Notes: generated by a model from the sequence alone, not told the origin. A stretch of 64,000 nucleotides of DNA from Dipteris shenzhenensis (GCA_047967505.1 CM106538.1), one strand, 5' to 3'; positions 44,801 through 55,645 are shown, counted from the stretch's first letter. Translations and numbers: made by a program.

Positions 44801-46206
44801 GGAACGACAGTATTTTAGATGATCGTGGCAGACCACTGGGTGCCTCACTCTACATGCAGTGGGCCAGGTGGGAGAGGGGACCTGCTTCTTCTTTGGGATC
44901 TTGGAAAGCCTTCCGTAGGCTTCCAGAGGAAACCAAGTCAAGGTTGACAGGACATCTCAGAGGGAGTGCAGGGAGGATCTTGCAGATTGAGTCAGCCCTT
45001 CCAGAGGCTTGGATAGACACAGATGATATGCCTCTCACTACCTCCACTTGGGCAGGTACTTTCTCGAGAGGCGGGGTTCCACTTCAGGTCTTAGCCTTCC
45101 GAGGTGCACAGGAGGATGCTTTGGTTTTCAGTGTCCAGGATGGTGGCAGATTGCTCAGATCTACAGATGATATATTGCTTGAGTCTGCTTTTCAGCCTAT
45201 CAGGGTCGTAGGCCTTTTGATGCAGGGATCAGATTCAGAGTGGTTCTTAGACCCTGACCCCCAGTTACTCTCCACCGGGTCTTGGAGACTTTGGCTCTAT
45301 GGAGGAGTTCCCATCAGGTATTTACAGTGGGACCCCGGAGAGTGGGAGTGGATTGACGCGGGGCATCGAGAGAAGACCATCCCCTTCTTTCGTTACACGG
45401 TCAGTAATGCCAGGAGATTTCAGCTCAGTAGTAGAGGTTGGAGACCCTCCAGAGTTCCTCATTGGGAGACTTTTGGTATTACTGCGGATCAGTAGAGGTA
45501 CTTCTGGAGGAGGCTCTGGAAATCCCACAGGAATAGAAAGATCACTATCTTCTTTTGGCTTTCTATTCATGGAGGGATTGCAGTGAACCTTTGGAGGTCC
45601 AGATTCGGAGCCGACCCTACTTGCCCTCGTTGCCTTTCTGCTTCGGAGTCTATTCAGCATTGCTTATGGGATTGCAGACAGGCGAGATTGATTTGGATGG
45701 GGATAGCCAGGATCTTCAGTCACTTTGCCCATTCCCCACTCTTTATGACTTGGGGCTCGGTGGCTTGGCTTTCTCTTACAGGACCTCAGGTTTTCTATGA
45801 GGGACTTGACTCCTCCCGGGCCATTTCGGTTCGACATCATCGGGTTGAGCTCTGCTCATTGGATGTGGTTACACACCGTCCTTTTACAGCTGTACATGCC
45901 TCTGTGGATACTTCTTGGGAGATTATAGCGAGCATAGCAGCCTGGCATATCTGGAGATCCAGATGCACAGAGGCTATGAAGGGTACTCAGGTTCATCCCT
46001 CGCACACATTGGCTAGTATCTGGACAGACATCGTACACACTCTGATGGCCGTATGGACGGGTATGCAGGGGGACTCCCGTGCAGCCTCAGCTAGGAGGGC
46101 TTCTTTCTTCAGGGAATGGAAGGATTCTCCTTTCTTCTCTGAATCTACTACAGGGTTGAGATGGCACTTTCAGCCTCAGCCTTGGTTTCTTTCCACCTCA
46201 CTCTGA
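41860..46206 (+). pseudogene. LINE ORF2 (EN-RT-zf-RVT), one premature stop
   Basis: 1,448 codons in one frame, broken only by TAG at codon 1212 (45493-45495), where the copy at 18.4 kb has CAG. AP-type endonuclease: N-W-N (5-7), Q-E-H-K (42-45), G-G-D-F-N-M (143-148), S-D-H (238-240). RT from about 475 to 780: L-I-P-K-G-G (524-529), F-V-H-G-R-S (573-578), L-D-F-E-K-A-Y-D (605-612), R-Q-G-C-P (664-668) and the catalytic L-A-D-D-T (709-713), where many LINEs have F-A-D-D. zf-RVT finger C1255-x2-C1258-x8-H1267-x4-C1272, which the stop would remove. Confidence 0.93.
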
Positions 46207-46310
46207 GGGGGTTTTTTATTATCCTCATGATTTCATGATGTATTCCGCTTTGAGCTTGCTCTCGCGGGTTTTTGTTCTTACTTAATAGAAGTCCTTTTCA
46301 TGGAAAAAAA

Positions 46311-46325
46311 AAGTTAGAAAGTGGG
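46311..46325. repeat. Target-site duplication, right copy, LINE 2
   Basis: Exact repeat of 39459-39473, immediately after the A tail. Confidence 0.9.
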
Positions 46326-46378
46326 TGAAAGTAATTCCCACAGCATTTCCAAAAAGTGATCAACATTGTTAAAATTAC

Positions 46379-46711
46379 CTGCTTTGACAATGACAGGAAA
46401 AGGTGAACCTGAAATGTTTCCTGCAAGATTTCCGATTTCAAGATAATAATCACCAGCTTTTGATAAAATAATGTTCATTGACTGCACCCCAGTATTTGGA
46501 TCATATTTTGTTGATGCCCAAGAAACAACTGGAATCCTTTTTCCCTCTGAAATTGTAAAAGCCGCTATATGAAAATTATACATTACTTCATCTGTATATG
46601 CATTTCCATAAACATCATTTTGCTGCAACTTTAGTCTTATCGGCGTTCCAGCCACTGCATTTGTGAAGTCTGTTTTCCAAATTATAGTACTGAGAGCCAC
46701 AGAAAATGGAC
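46379..46711 (-). CDS. Filamin-repeat exon 1 of the visible gene
   Basis: This is the most upstream exon visible, 111 codons, phase 1-1. The acceptor TAG|GT precedes a start reading (G)PFSVALS, with W soon after, a DVYGN motif in the middle, and a final strand GSPFPVIVKAG. The donor is CAG|GTAATT. It has one sequon (NIS). It is separated from the next exon by 35 kb, and a LINE ends 53 bp beyond its donor. The reading frame is intact, so it is probably still spliced. Upstream exons, including any signal peptide, were not found in 46712-64000. Confidence 0.82.
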
Positions 46712-48094
46712 CTAGACATTTTCAATTGTCAATAAGTTAATTTATGTCTCTCTTCCATCATGTAAATAATTTAAAAGCAGAATTAGCTTTTAAAAGAAGT
46801 GTTTTACATATGCAATTCTAGAGTGCTTGATAAAGGAGTGTTATGCAAAAATGTAGACAACAGGTTTACTTCAAGGGTTCCACTTTTCTTTCGAGATTGA
46901 CAAGCATATGGGGTTGACGTGCCAATGTAAGCACCAATAGTGCTGCAAACCTCTAAATATGATAGCAGCTCTAGAATTTATAGTGCACAGCTTTGTTTAA
47001 ATAATATAGGACAAGCACCAAGATATTTAGCATGAATGGACTTTTCTTTACAGTATTTTAACATCCAGTGTATAAGATTTCTTTAGACATAACTTGGGAG
47101 GAAGGAATGCTAGGAAGAAAAATTAACTCATTGGACAAGGTTTTGATACCAGCAAGGAGATATGGTCAAGTAAGTGCCTTGGGATTCATCAAGCATCCCA
47201 TCTTGATGGGCAATGAAACATGGGCAAAAGAGCTTTGGGGAAGCAAGAATTTCCCATTAGCAAAGGGTGGTGGAGACCAAGAGACAGTATACAAGCAGCT
47301 ATTTGTCTAGGCCCATGGAGTGTCCTGAGAGATGGAAAAATAACTTGGGCCACAGAGCCTTTAACATAATGTCCTTTACTTGACCTTCCCCCTTTGCTTG
47401 CCCCCTTCTCCTCTCCCCTCCTTGCCATCTCTCCCTTGCCCACTTTTAGCCCTTCCCATAAGCCATACGGCTTTTGCTCCTAGACCTTGCAGCCCCTCAT
47501 GCTCTGTATTTTCTCACCTCCCATTGGGCATCTTCTACCCACGCCTAGCAGCCACTTCTAGCCTTTTGCCCCAACCCAATTCCCATCCTCCACTCCCTCT
47601 GCTATTGCTTTTGGGATTGGATCAATCATTGCACTTGTTTGAAATCATCACACTATTAGAGGTCAACATCTCCTAATGTCACCTAGCGAAAGAGAGCATT
47701 GCTTGTGGGTGTGCCCGCCCAGTGAGTGAGGGTAGCGTAGAGAGTGAGGGCCTATGTTGTTGGTGTGACCGCCCCTCGTGAGAGTAGGTTAGTGTGGCTG
47801 TCCAGTGCCATGGAGGTTCCCAAGTGGGGTACGGAGGTGTGTGGGCAGATATGCCCTATAGGGCTGCCCTTAAGCCCCATTTATGGGCTGTGGAGTAGAG
47901 GGTGGGTTGACTTGCAGGTCGACCAACTTGCTACCTTCAGCCGTCCATGGGCTGGGGGGCTTGAGCCCTATACAAAGGATACCTAGGGCAGTGTGCAGCC
48001 TTGTAGGTGGGCTGGCCCACCTGGCCAGGTCGGCTTTTTTGGAGCAGGGGCTCAGCCCTGATATAGGGCCTTAAGGAGCCCCACTTGTAGGGCT
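46712..48094. other. Upstream intron, no exon seen
   Basis: No filamin repeat and no clear element. 47390-47480 is C/T-rich. 47740-48094 is G-rich with recurring GGGCT and GTCGGC/GGTCGAC motifs that resume at 54620, so it is probably host sequence of an older repeat split by the LTR element. Confidence 0.45.
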
Positions 48095-48099
48095 ATAGG

Positions 48100-48330
48100 T
48101 GAAGGCACATGGTGGAGAGGGAGAGAGAGAGAGAGAGGGTAGGCTAGGGAGAGAGGAAGTGATACTCAAAGAGAGACATAATGAAATGACTAGAGCAATG
48201 AACCAAAATGAAAGTACTCACATGTAGACCAAAGAGCTTGTAGCTTGATACTTAATTGATTTGACACTAGACAAGTACAACTCTTATATAGAGCACACAC
48301 ACACATATGAACATCTATGCATATGGGATA
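48100..48330 (-). repeat. 3' LTR, truncated
   Basis: Matches 54281-54510 of the other LTR, including CACATGTAGACCAAAGAGCT and an (AG)n run. The outer end is TG...; the inner 100-odd bases, including the TGTTAGG start, are missing. Confidence 0.8.
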
Positions 48331-48384
48331 ACGAGGAAGGGAAGCCACTATTGCGAAGCCTATTGTGGTCAAATGGACCAGTGA

Positions 48385-51300
48385 GATTGTGCCCTCCACC
48401 TTAGGGGTCCCGGTCATTGGGATTCCTTCTGACAGGGCCTCCCTTTCAGCAGGTGTGGGGATCCTTGCACCTGTTGAGTTTCCTGCCCTCAGCAGGAGTG
48501 TTTCGGCCCAGGGGAAGCTGGTCTCCTCTACTAGGTCAGGTAAGCCTTTCCATCCAGCATCCTCCTGTCGATGAGGATAGTCAGTTGGAATATACAGGGC
48601 CTAGGCGGAGGTCCACACTGTCGCCGTAGGCAGCTGTTCCGGAACCAACTTCATCCAGGCATCACTGGAGGTGCTATTGATATCCTTTTTATCCAGGAAC
48701 ACAAGCTGGATGCCAGTGATTGCTCTAAGTCTGGCAAACTGCTTTCAGGCCATACCTTCTGGTCGCCTACTATGGGCACAAGGGGAGGTACTTGCATTTC
48801 GGTCTCTCTTTCTATTCTCCCCTTGGTTGCTGGTCATGGTATTATCTCCCCTTCTAGAGCTCAATGGATCATTATTTTGATTGGAGGGCGTAAGATTGGT
48901 CTTCTCAATCTTTATGCTCCCAACAACAGAGGGGGCGTAAGATTGGTCTTCTCAATCTTTTGGAAGGAGTTACTCTCTTGGGCCCCCATTGCAAATTCTT
49001 GGATCATTGGTGGTGACTTCAACATGGTTGAGTTGCCTTCAGACAAAAAGGGAGGCAGACAGGGTGGAATTCATTCTTTGGAGAGGGCAGCCTGGGATGC
49101 CTTCCTCTTTCACTTCACTGGCAGGGACACTTGGTTGGATGATGCCTTTCATATTATGCAACAGTCACTCCTGTACTCTTGGTCACAGGAGAATACACAT
49201 GCCCATTCATGCACGGTTTGACAGATTTTATGTCGACGATTGGGCACTTGATAGAGGAGGATCTGTATGCATTTCTACTGGGATTTCCACCTCAGATCAT
49301 TTTCCAGTGGTGTTGCAGATTCTTGAGCCTCATCAGAGAGGACGCTCTGCCAGTGTCAGGATTCCGGATACTTTTTATGCAGAGGAGAGCCTCATGGAGG
49401 ATATTTTATAGATTTGGGTTTCTCACATACAGGGTGGAGCTGTCCACCCATCTCAGGTAGCTGTAGCCTTATCCGAAATTAGTGACTATTATCATACAGT
49501 CGCTGATTCTAGCAGACATGAGATTCTCAGATGTGAGATTGGTATACACCAGCAGTTAGCGTCCCTTCAGAGGGAAGAGTAGAAGAGGCCCACAGATGCT
49601 TGGACTCAGGAGCGCCTTGCTGCAGCAAGGGCTCATTTGCAGATATTGTTGGATCAGAGAGCAGAATATGCCTTTCATGCACAGGAATCCTTTTGGATTC
49701 AGATGGGTGGCAGGGTCAACAAACACTTTTTCTCTACTCATGGACCCAGACATAGTAGAGATAGTGTTTTGCAGCTTATTGACTCAGACGGGTGTTACAG
49801 TCAGATCCTGATGCTATCATGCGTGTAGCTTCAGATTTTTTTGCATCCCTTCTTACTGCAGATCCAGGCACACAGGCCATTGATGATGCTAGAGAGGTTA
49901 TTTGGCAGTGTATCCTTGTATTGGTGAAGGATGAGATGTATGCTTCTCTGGATGCACCTTTCACCAATGCAGAATTCAAGACTGCATTACTTGCCCTTCA
50001 CGAGGGCAAGAGCCCAGGATCAGATGGACTTACCCCCTCCTTTTTTATTACTTTTTGGGAGCAGATTGGTGATCACATTACATCAGCCCTGCAGGGCGTG
50101 TGGGACTCTGGTGAGATGCTGGACTCACTTACAGATGGTCTCATTCATCTCATCCCAAAGGGGGGTAATAGGAATCTGGTGTCTCAATGGACACCCATCA
50201 CTCTATTGGGCACTTTTTACAAGATTCTGGCAAAAGCCATCAGTCTGCGGCTACAGGTTTTTCTTCCAGATTTGATTCATGACACGCAGACAGGGTTTGT
50301 GCATGGCAGAAGTATTTTTGATAATATTTTCTCATTTTGGGAGGCCATAGAATGGGCCATGCAGAGCCGCCAGAGATTGGCCATTCTACTCTTGGACTTT
50401 GAGAAAGCTTACGACAGAGTAGACTGGGATTTTTTAGAGGGTACTCTATCTCGCTTTGGTTTTTCAGATGCATGGATTAGAGGAGTATCCTCTCTCTACA
50501 GATCAGCCCATAGCCAGTTGCTCATTGGGGGGGTAAGAGGGGACAGGTTTCAGATTTCCAGATCCGTCCGCCAGGGATGTCCTCTTGCCCCGTTTCTTTT
50601 TCTGTTTGTGGCGGAAGCTATGAGTATCTACATTAGATCTCAAGCTGATATTTATGGGCTGAGGCTTCCTATCCGCCGAGAAGAAGAGCTCCTGGATAGT
50701 GAGTTGGCAGATGACACGACTATTTTTTTGGATGCCTCCCCCAGGACACTCACTTCCTTCCGGACAGCCTTGGATTTGTTTTGCACGGCTGCAGGTGCAC
50801 ACATTAATGGCATAAATCCAGTGGTTTTTGGATTTGCGAGATTGCCACCCTGGATTGGGGTAATGATATTGGCTTCACTTGGGTACAGAGGGGCGTCTCG
50901 GTCAGATATTTGGCCTGCCAAGTTGGGGTGGGCATCTCTCCTCCACAACAGTTTGCTCCAGTGTTGGAAAGCATCAGAAGAAAGCTCCTTTTCTGGAGCT
51001 CAGCCAAACTTGACTTGGCCTCCAGGGTGGTGGTGGTTAACCAGGTTCTTCTAGCCACAACATGGTTTGTATGCTCTTGTTGGTGCTACTCTAGGGATTG
51101 TATCACTTAGCTTAAGAGGCTTGTACAAAACTTTGTATGGAGTGGTCTAGATAGCACAACTTATGTTACAGCCAAGGTGGCTTGGGAGACTTGATTCTTC
51201 CTACAAGAGAAGGGGGTTTGAGTATCAACGACCCAGATCTACAGTGCAGAGCTTTACTCTGCAAGTTCGTTGTGAGAGGGCTTATGCCAGGGCAAGAGCC

Positions 51301-53016
51301 TTGAAAGGATTTTTTATCAGATGCATACAGTCTCGCACGCCCACTTCAGGAGAGGATTGGACACATGGTACTAGATGGGTTTTAACCACAGCCCACCTCA
51401 GGTCTCCCTCTTCCCCTCTTATGGTTGCTATCCTGAAAGCATGGGCCAGCTTCAGGAGTACTCTTCGTAGGATTCCCCCATCCACCCATGAAGAGATTGA
51501 AAGGCAGCCTATCATGTGGAATGACAGGATTTTGGATGAGCTTGGCAGACCACTTGGAGCTTCTCCTTACATGCAGTGGCCAAGATGGGAGAGGGGCCCT
51601 GCATCTACAATGGGAGCATGGAAAGCCTTGAGGAAGCTTCTTGTAGACTAACAGAACCAGATGGTTCTTAATCTCAGAGGGAGTGCAGGGAGAGTCCAAC
51701 AGATTGATGCAGCCTTGCCCTTGGATTGGGTGGACACAGATGACATGCCTATCACTTGCTCCACCTGGATGGGGGCATTTTCCAGATTGGGAGTTCCTTT
51801 ACAGGTGATTGCTTTTCCTGACCCACATGAGGATGCCTTAGTATTTGATGTTTCTTCTGGGGGCAGGCTGTCCAGATCCATAGACAATATCTTGTTGGAG
51901 GTACCGTTTCAGCCAGTCAGGATAGTGGGCTTCATGGAGCATGGCTCTCTTTCACAGTGGTACTTGGATCCTGACCCGCTTCTCCTCGCCCTTGGCTCAT
52001 GGAGGCTGTGGCTCTATGGAGGTGTCCCAATTAAGTTTTTGCAGTGGGACCCTGGGGAATAAGAATGGATAGATGAAGGGCACCGAGAGAAGGGCATCCC
52101 CTTATTTCGTTACACGGTCAGTAATGCCAAGAAATTCCAGCTCAGCTGTAGGGGTTGGAGGCCCACCAGAGCTCATCATTGGAAGAACTTTCAGATTCCT
52201 GCTGACTTGCAGAAATGTTTTTGGCAGAGGCTCTGGAAATCCCACCGGAATAGAAAAATCACTCTCTTCTTTTGGCTTTCTATTCATGGTGGGATTATTG
52301 GAGGTCCAAGTTCGGAGCTGACCCTTCTTGCCCTCGCTGCCTTTCTGCTTTGGAGACAATACAACACTGCCTATGGGATTGCAGACAGGCGAGAATCATA
52401 TGGAAGGGGATTGAAAGACTTTTCAGCACTTTTGTTCGCCTATCTTTCTATATGACCCGGGGATCAGTGGCTTGGCTTACTCTTTCAGGGCCCCAGGTAT
52501 TTTTTGAGAGACTTGATTCCTCTTGGGCTCTTCACATCCGATGACACCTTGTGGAGTCGTGCTCTCTAGAGGATGTTCCGGCCACTCTTTTTAGGGCTGC
52601 TCACCGACTCTCCATGGGAGATCCTAGCTAGCATTGCAGCATGGCACATTTGGAGAGCCAGATGCACTGAGGCTTTGGAGGTTTCTCAGGTTCACCCTTC
52701 TCAGATCTTGACCAGTACTTGGACAGATACGATACACACTCTGATGGCCATTTGGGCGACCATGCAGGGATCATCTTGAGCAGCCTCCTCCAAGAGAGTT
52801 ACTTTTCTCAGAGATTGGAGAGACTCTCCCTTCTTTGCTGAGACTTCTACAAGGTTGAGATGGCATTTTCAGCCTCAGCCTTGGTTTCTTTCTACCTCAT
52901 TCCTCTGAGGTGTTTTTTATTACATGCTTAGCATGGTGTATTTTTGCACAGAGCTTGCTCTAGCGGGTTTCTTTCTTACTTAATAGAAGTCTCTTTTGTG
53001 GGAAAAAAAAAAAAAA
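48385..53016 (+). mobile_element. 5'-truncated LINE, subfamily B, inside the LTR element
   Basis: 4.6 kb from the last 63 codons of ORF1 to a 14-A tail. Target duplication GGACCAGTGA (48375-48384) and GGACCAATGA (53017-53026), one mismatch. The 3' UTR differs from subfamily A: it has GCATGGTGTATTTTTGCACAG and lacks the long GGGGTTTT stretch. Confidence 0.88.
48571..52910 (+). pseudogene. LINE ORF2 (EN-RT-zf), inactivated
   Basis: Starts with the conserved ATGA overlap with ORF1 (48571-48574). The EN motif G-G-D-F-N-M is near 49009. A roughly 27-bp duplication (48885-48911 and 48936-48962) and further indels shift the frame. RT runs in one frame from 49792 to about 50810 with L-A-D-D-T near 50705. 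The zinc-finger region (about 52320-52400) is damaged. Confidence 0.85.
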
Positions 53017-53022
53017 GGACCA

Positions 53023-53397
53023 ATGAACGGAGGAACCAACTCTAATCAACAAGCAATACATAGGGACGACTTCGTTAACAGAACTGTTTCTGAGGTGGAG
53101 TCTCTTTAGGCTAGGGCATGGGGAAATCAAGTTGTTAATCCAAGAAAGAATGCTGCTAGAGAGGAAATTGTTTTGAATGTTGAGCGTAGAGAGTAAAAAG
53201 TGAAATTAGCCCGAAGTAGCTACCGCACAAGAGTGCACATCCTGATGCAAAGAGGTATGTTTGTGAAGAACCAGGTGAGGATGCCCTCGAATGATGTGTC
53301 AATGAAGGCCATAGGAGCAGCTACCAAGGGAGATCACGTCATGACTCTCAATGTGCCGATCGAAGAGTCACCAAATGCTCAAGGGATTCCTAGTTGA
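53023..53397 (+). pseudogene. Unidentified open stretch in LTR-element interior
   Basis: 125 codons in one frame from ATG at 53023, broken only by TAG (about 53107) and TAA (about 53194). Basic and Asn-rich, with no motif I recognise. It lies antisense to the LTR element, so it may be coincidental or part of an older insertion. Confidence 0.3.
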
Positions 53398-54265
53398 AGA
53401 CGCAAATTGTGGGCCGCTCAAATCAGATCCGTGAGCATTAATGGGAAGCTCGAATGAAGGCCGTACAAGAGGCAATCTATGACGGAATCACGAGCAAGTT
53501 TTGGCATGGATTTCGAGGGCAGGAGCAGCAGCAGTAGATGGCATTAGATGGTGCAACAATCGAGGCAATCACCAAAGTATACTGAGATTAGAGAAATGAT
53601 ATTTGACTGTTCGGGATAGTCAAACATTGCAATGTCGCAATGTCGGAGATGACAAGGTGTGAAAAGAGTATACCCCATTGTCGGAAGCCTCAAGTCAATG
53701 TACTGGAGTGCCGGTATAGTTGAAATGACTTGTGGGTAAGCTCGAGAAGCTCAAATCACTGCTAGAGGTCATGAGAGTCCAAATCTGAGCAAAAAATGCC
53801 AAAAAATAGCCTAAAACTGCTCGGAATTGCCTTCTGACAAGTTATACGGACTCCTGGCACTTCCGCGCATCTACCTACAAAGGTCCGGGCGGCTGTATGG
53901 ACAAAAAAGTTGAATTTTGTTTTTCTCAAAATGGTGCAGGACAGGGTAATTTATGTTTGGGCAGTGACAAAATGTCAAAAAGCGTCAAAATCGGACCTCA
54001 AAAGGCCAAAAAACAGCCGCTGGACTGCCAAAACAAGTTTTTGGCGACCAACTGACGAGGAATGTCCGCCAATGCTGAGGGAGAGCCACGAACTGATGCG
54101 GGAGTGAGTTGAACTCACAAATGAGGACCAGGAGCAATCACTAGGACACCGGAATACTTGATGGCGAGGCTAAGGGAAGGGAGGCTCTACCTCAGAGGAG
54201 AGGGGAGCTTCCATTTGTGGGCTTCTCTTATCCTCTAGATAGAGCAAGAAGTAGGTAGGAAGGGA

Positions 54266-54278
54266 GGCTCTGATACCA
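54266..54278 (-). promoter_or_regulatory. Primer-binding site, initiator tRNA-Met
   Basis: The minus strand reads TGGTATCAGAGCC two bases after the 5' LTR, an exact match to the usual plant initiator tRNA-Met site. Confidence 0.88.
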
Positions 54279-54280
54279 CA

Positions 54281-54614
54281 GGAAGGCACGTGGTGGAGAG
54301 GGAGACAGAGAGAGAGTAGGCTAGGGAGAGAGGAAGTGATAATCAAAGAGAGACATAATGAAATGGAAATGAAATGACTAGAGCAATAAACCAAAATGAA
54401 AGTACTCACATGTAGACCAAAGAGCTTGTAGCTTGATACTTGATTGATTTGACACTAGACAAGTACGACTCTTATATAGAGCACACACAGACATATGAAC
54501 ACCTATGCATATGGGATAGCTCCCAATGTGACACATGGCATCCATAGGACATACTAGACTAGAACTCACACTAGAACACACCAAACTGACTCAACTTGGC
54601 TTCATATCCTAACA
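54281..54614 (-). repeat. 5' LTR, complete
   Basis: 334 bp starting TGTTAGGATATG at 54614. The terminal CA seen in the other LTR is altered here. Confidence 0.82.
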
Positions 54615-54619
54615 GTAGG

Positions 54620-55645
54620 CTCGGCCCTCTAGGGTTGTGGGTCGGCCCATATAGGCATGTTGGTCGGCCCTGCCTCTTGCTGGCCGACTAAGAGGATGGG
54701 GGGACTATATATAGGGACCCCCCACATGTGTTTTCTGTAGTTCATTGCGGTGCCTGGTGGAGCAGTAGAGCCAGCCCAATGTGCACCTCAGGAGCAAGTC
54801 CTAGGGCAAAGGTGTGTGTTGCAGACACTCTCAACCAATCACCATATGTTGTCCGGCGTTGACCACATGTCAACCATATGTCGTTAGGCGTTGACCACAT
54901 GTCGACCATGTGTCAACACATGACAACTATATGTCAACCACAGGTTCATCAGGAGTACCATATCCGAGGCGATCTTCTCTGAAGCTGCACACATGGAGCA
55001 GTGAGCTCCACACATGGAGCAGTCAGGGGCATTAACAACTGCGGATGGCAAAGATGTATTCAATGGTTCAGTGGTGCAGTGCTCCAACTCACATGCACAT
55101 GGAGTATTCACACCACCCCGACTAGAAGAGGCTGGCTAGTTAGGAAGTCGCCCAAGCCGTTAAGAGAGCCAGCGGCACAACGGCTATCTCCAATGGCTAA
55201 GGAGATAGGAGGATCACCAATCAGGAGAAAGGGGGGAGATTTTAGCGGGGGATGGACCCTCCATGGCACAAGGATGAGGATGAAGGAGAAGGGGAGGGTT
55301 GGGGGGGCAGCATTCAGGATTGAGCATTTGGCGTTCGGCATTGGAGAGAGAGAGAGAGAGAGGAGAGTGTGAAGAGAGATAGAGGATGGAGCTATCGCCG
55401 AGAGGAGAGTGTGTGGAGAAGACAGGGGCTTCAGCTATGAGCTCGCCTATTGTATCTCTGTGTCCACTATGGGGATAGACCTGTGCATTCCGGCTCTTGT
55501 GACTTGTGACTTGTGGCTGTTGTTCCAGTGATGTGTTCTTCTGCCAACCTTGGTCACTCCCTCATCCTTTCTATTTCCTTAGCATATTGGGATTGTTCAC
55601 AACTTTCCAGTGCATGATGACTGTCTCTTCTTGCGTTCATGTTGT
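54620..55645. other. Unclassified repeat
   Basis: Contains a short cluster of CATATGTC/GACCACATGTC-like units at 54840-54945, an ACACATGGAGCAGT pair (54990, 55010) and a (GA)n run at about 55347-55361. No coding signal. Confidence 0.45.

Larger units (their letters stand above)
39474..46310 (+). mobile_element. Best-preserved L1-type LINE (copy 2)
   Basis: 6.8 kb with a perfect 13-15-bp target duplication, a pyrimidine leader, intact ORF1, an ORF2 with a single stop, a 3' UTR ending CTTACTTAATAGAAGTC and a short A tail. The first 134 bp (39474-39607) precede the GAGCTGCTGCTCCTCC start shared with other copies and are not pyrimidine-rich. Its 3' end lies 53 bp from the donor of host exon 1. 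Confidence 0.93.
994..46711 (-). other. Gene span: extracellular filamin-repeat protein (GEX2-like?), partial
   Basis: Ten exons (46379-46711, 10799-11197, 10356-10694, 9737-10099, 7848-8162, 7409-7753, 6774-7109, 1960-2289, 1576-1884, 994-1320) join into 1,132 codons with no stop. Every junction splits a Gly codon as G|Gx, so all exons are symmetric phase 1-1, and all internal introns are GT-AG. Each exon is one filamin/Ig-like repeat: it opens with a Gly-Pro-like turn, has a central D-x-[FY]-G-N-like motif, and ends with a [SA]-P-F-like final strand. About 28 N-x-S/T sequons imply passage through the secretory pathway. Plant GEX2, a gamete adhesion protein, has extracellular filamin-like repeats and is the closest family I can name; this is inference. 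Signal peptide and membrane anchor are not visible. Introns range from 75 bp to 35.2 kb. Confidence 0.8.
48095..54619 (-). mobile_element. LTR element (copia-like, no recognisable pol) split by a LINE
   Basis: A 5' LTR (54281-54614, starts TGTTAGG), an initiator-Met primer site (54266-54278) and a 3' LTR truncated on its inner side (48100-48330). Flanking 5-bp duplications differ by one base: ATAGG (48095-48099) and GTAGG (54615-54619). The interior is about 1.3 kb once the LINE at 48385-53016 is removed and has no intact gag or pol, so it is a non-autonomous element. Confidence 0.8.
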
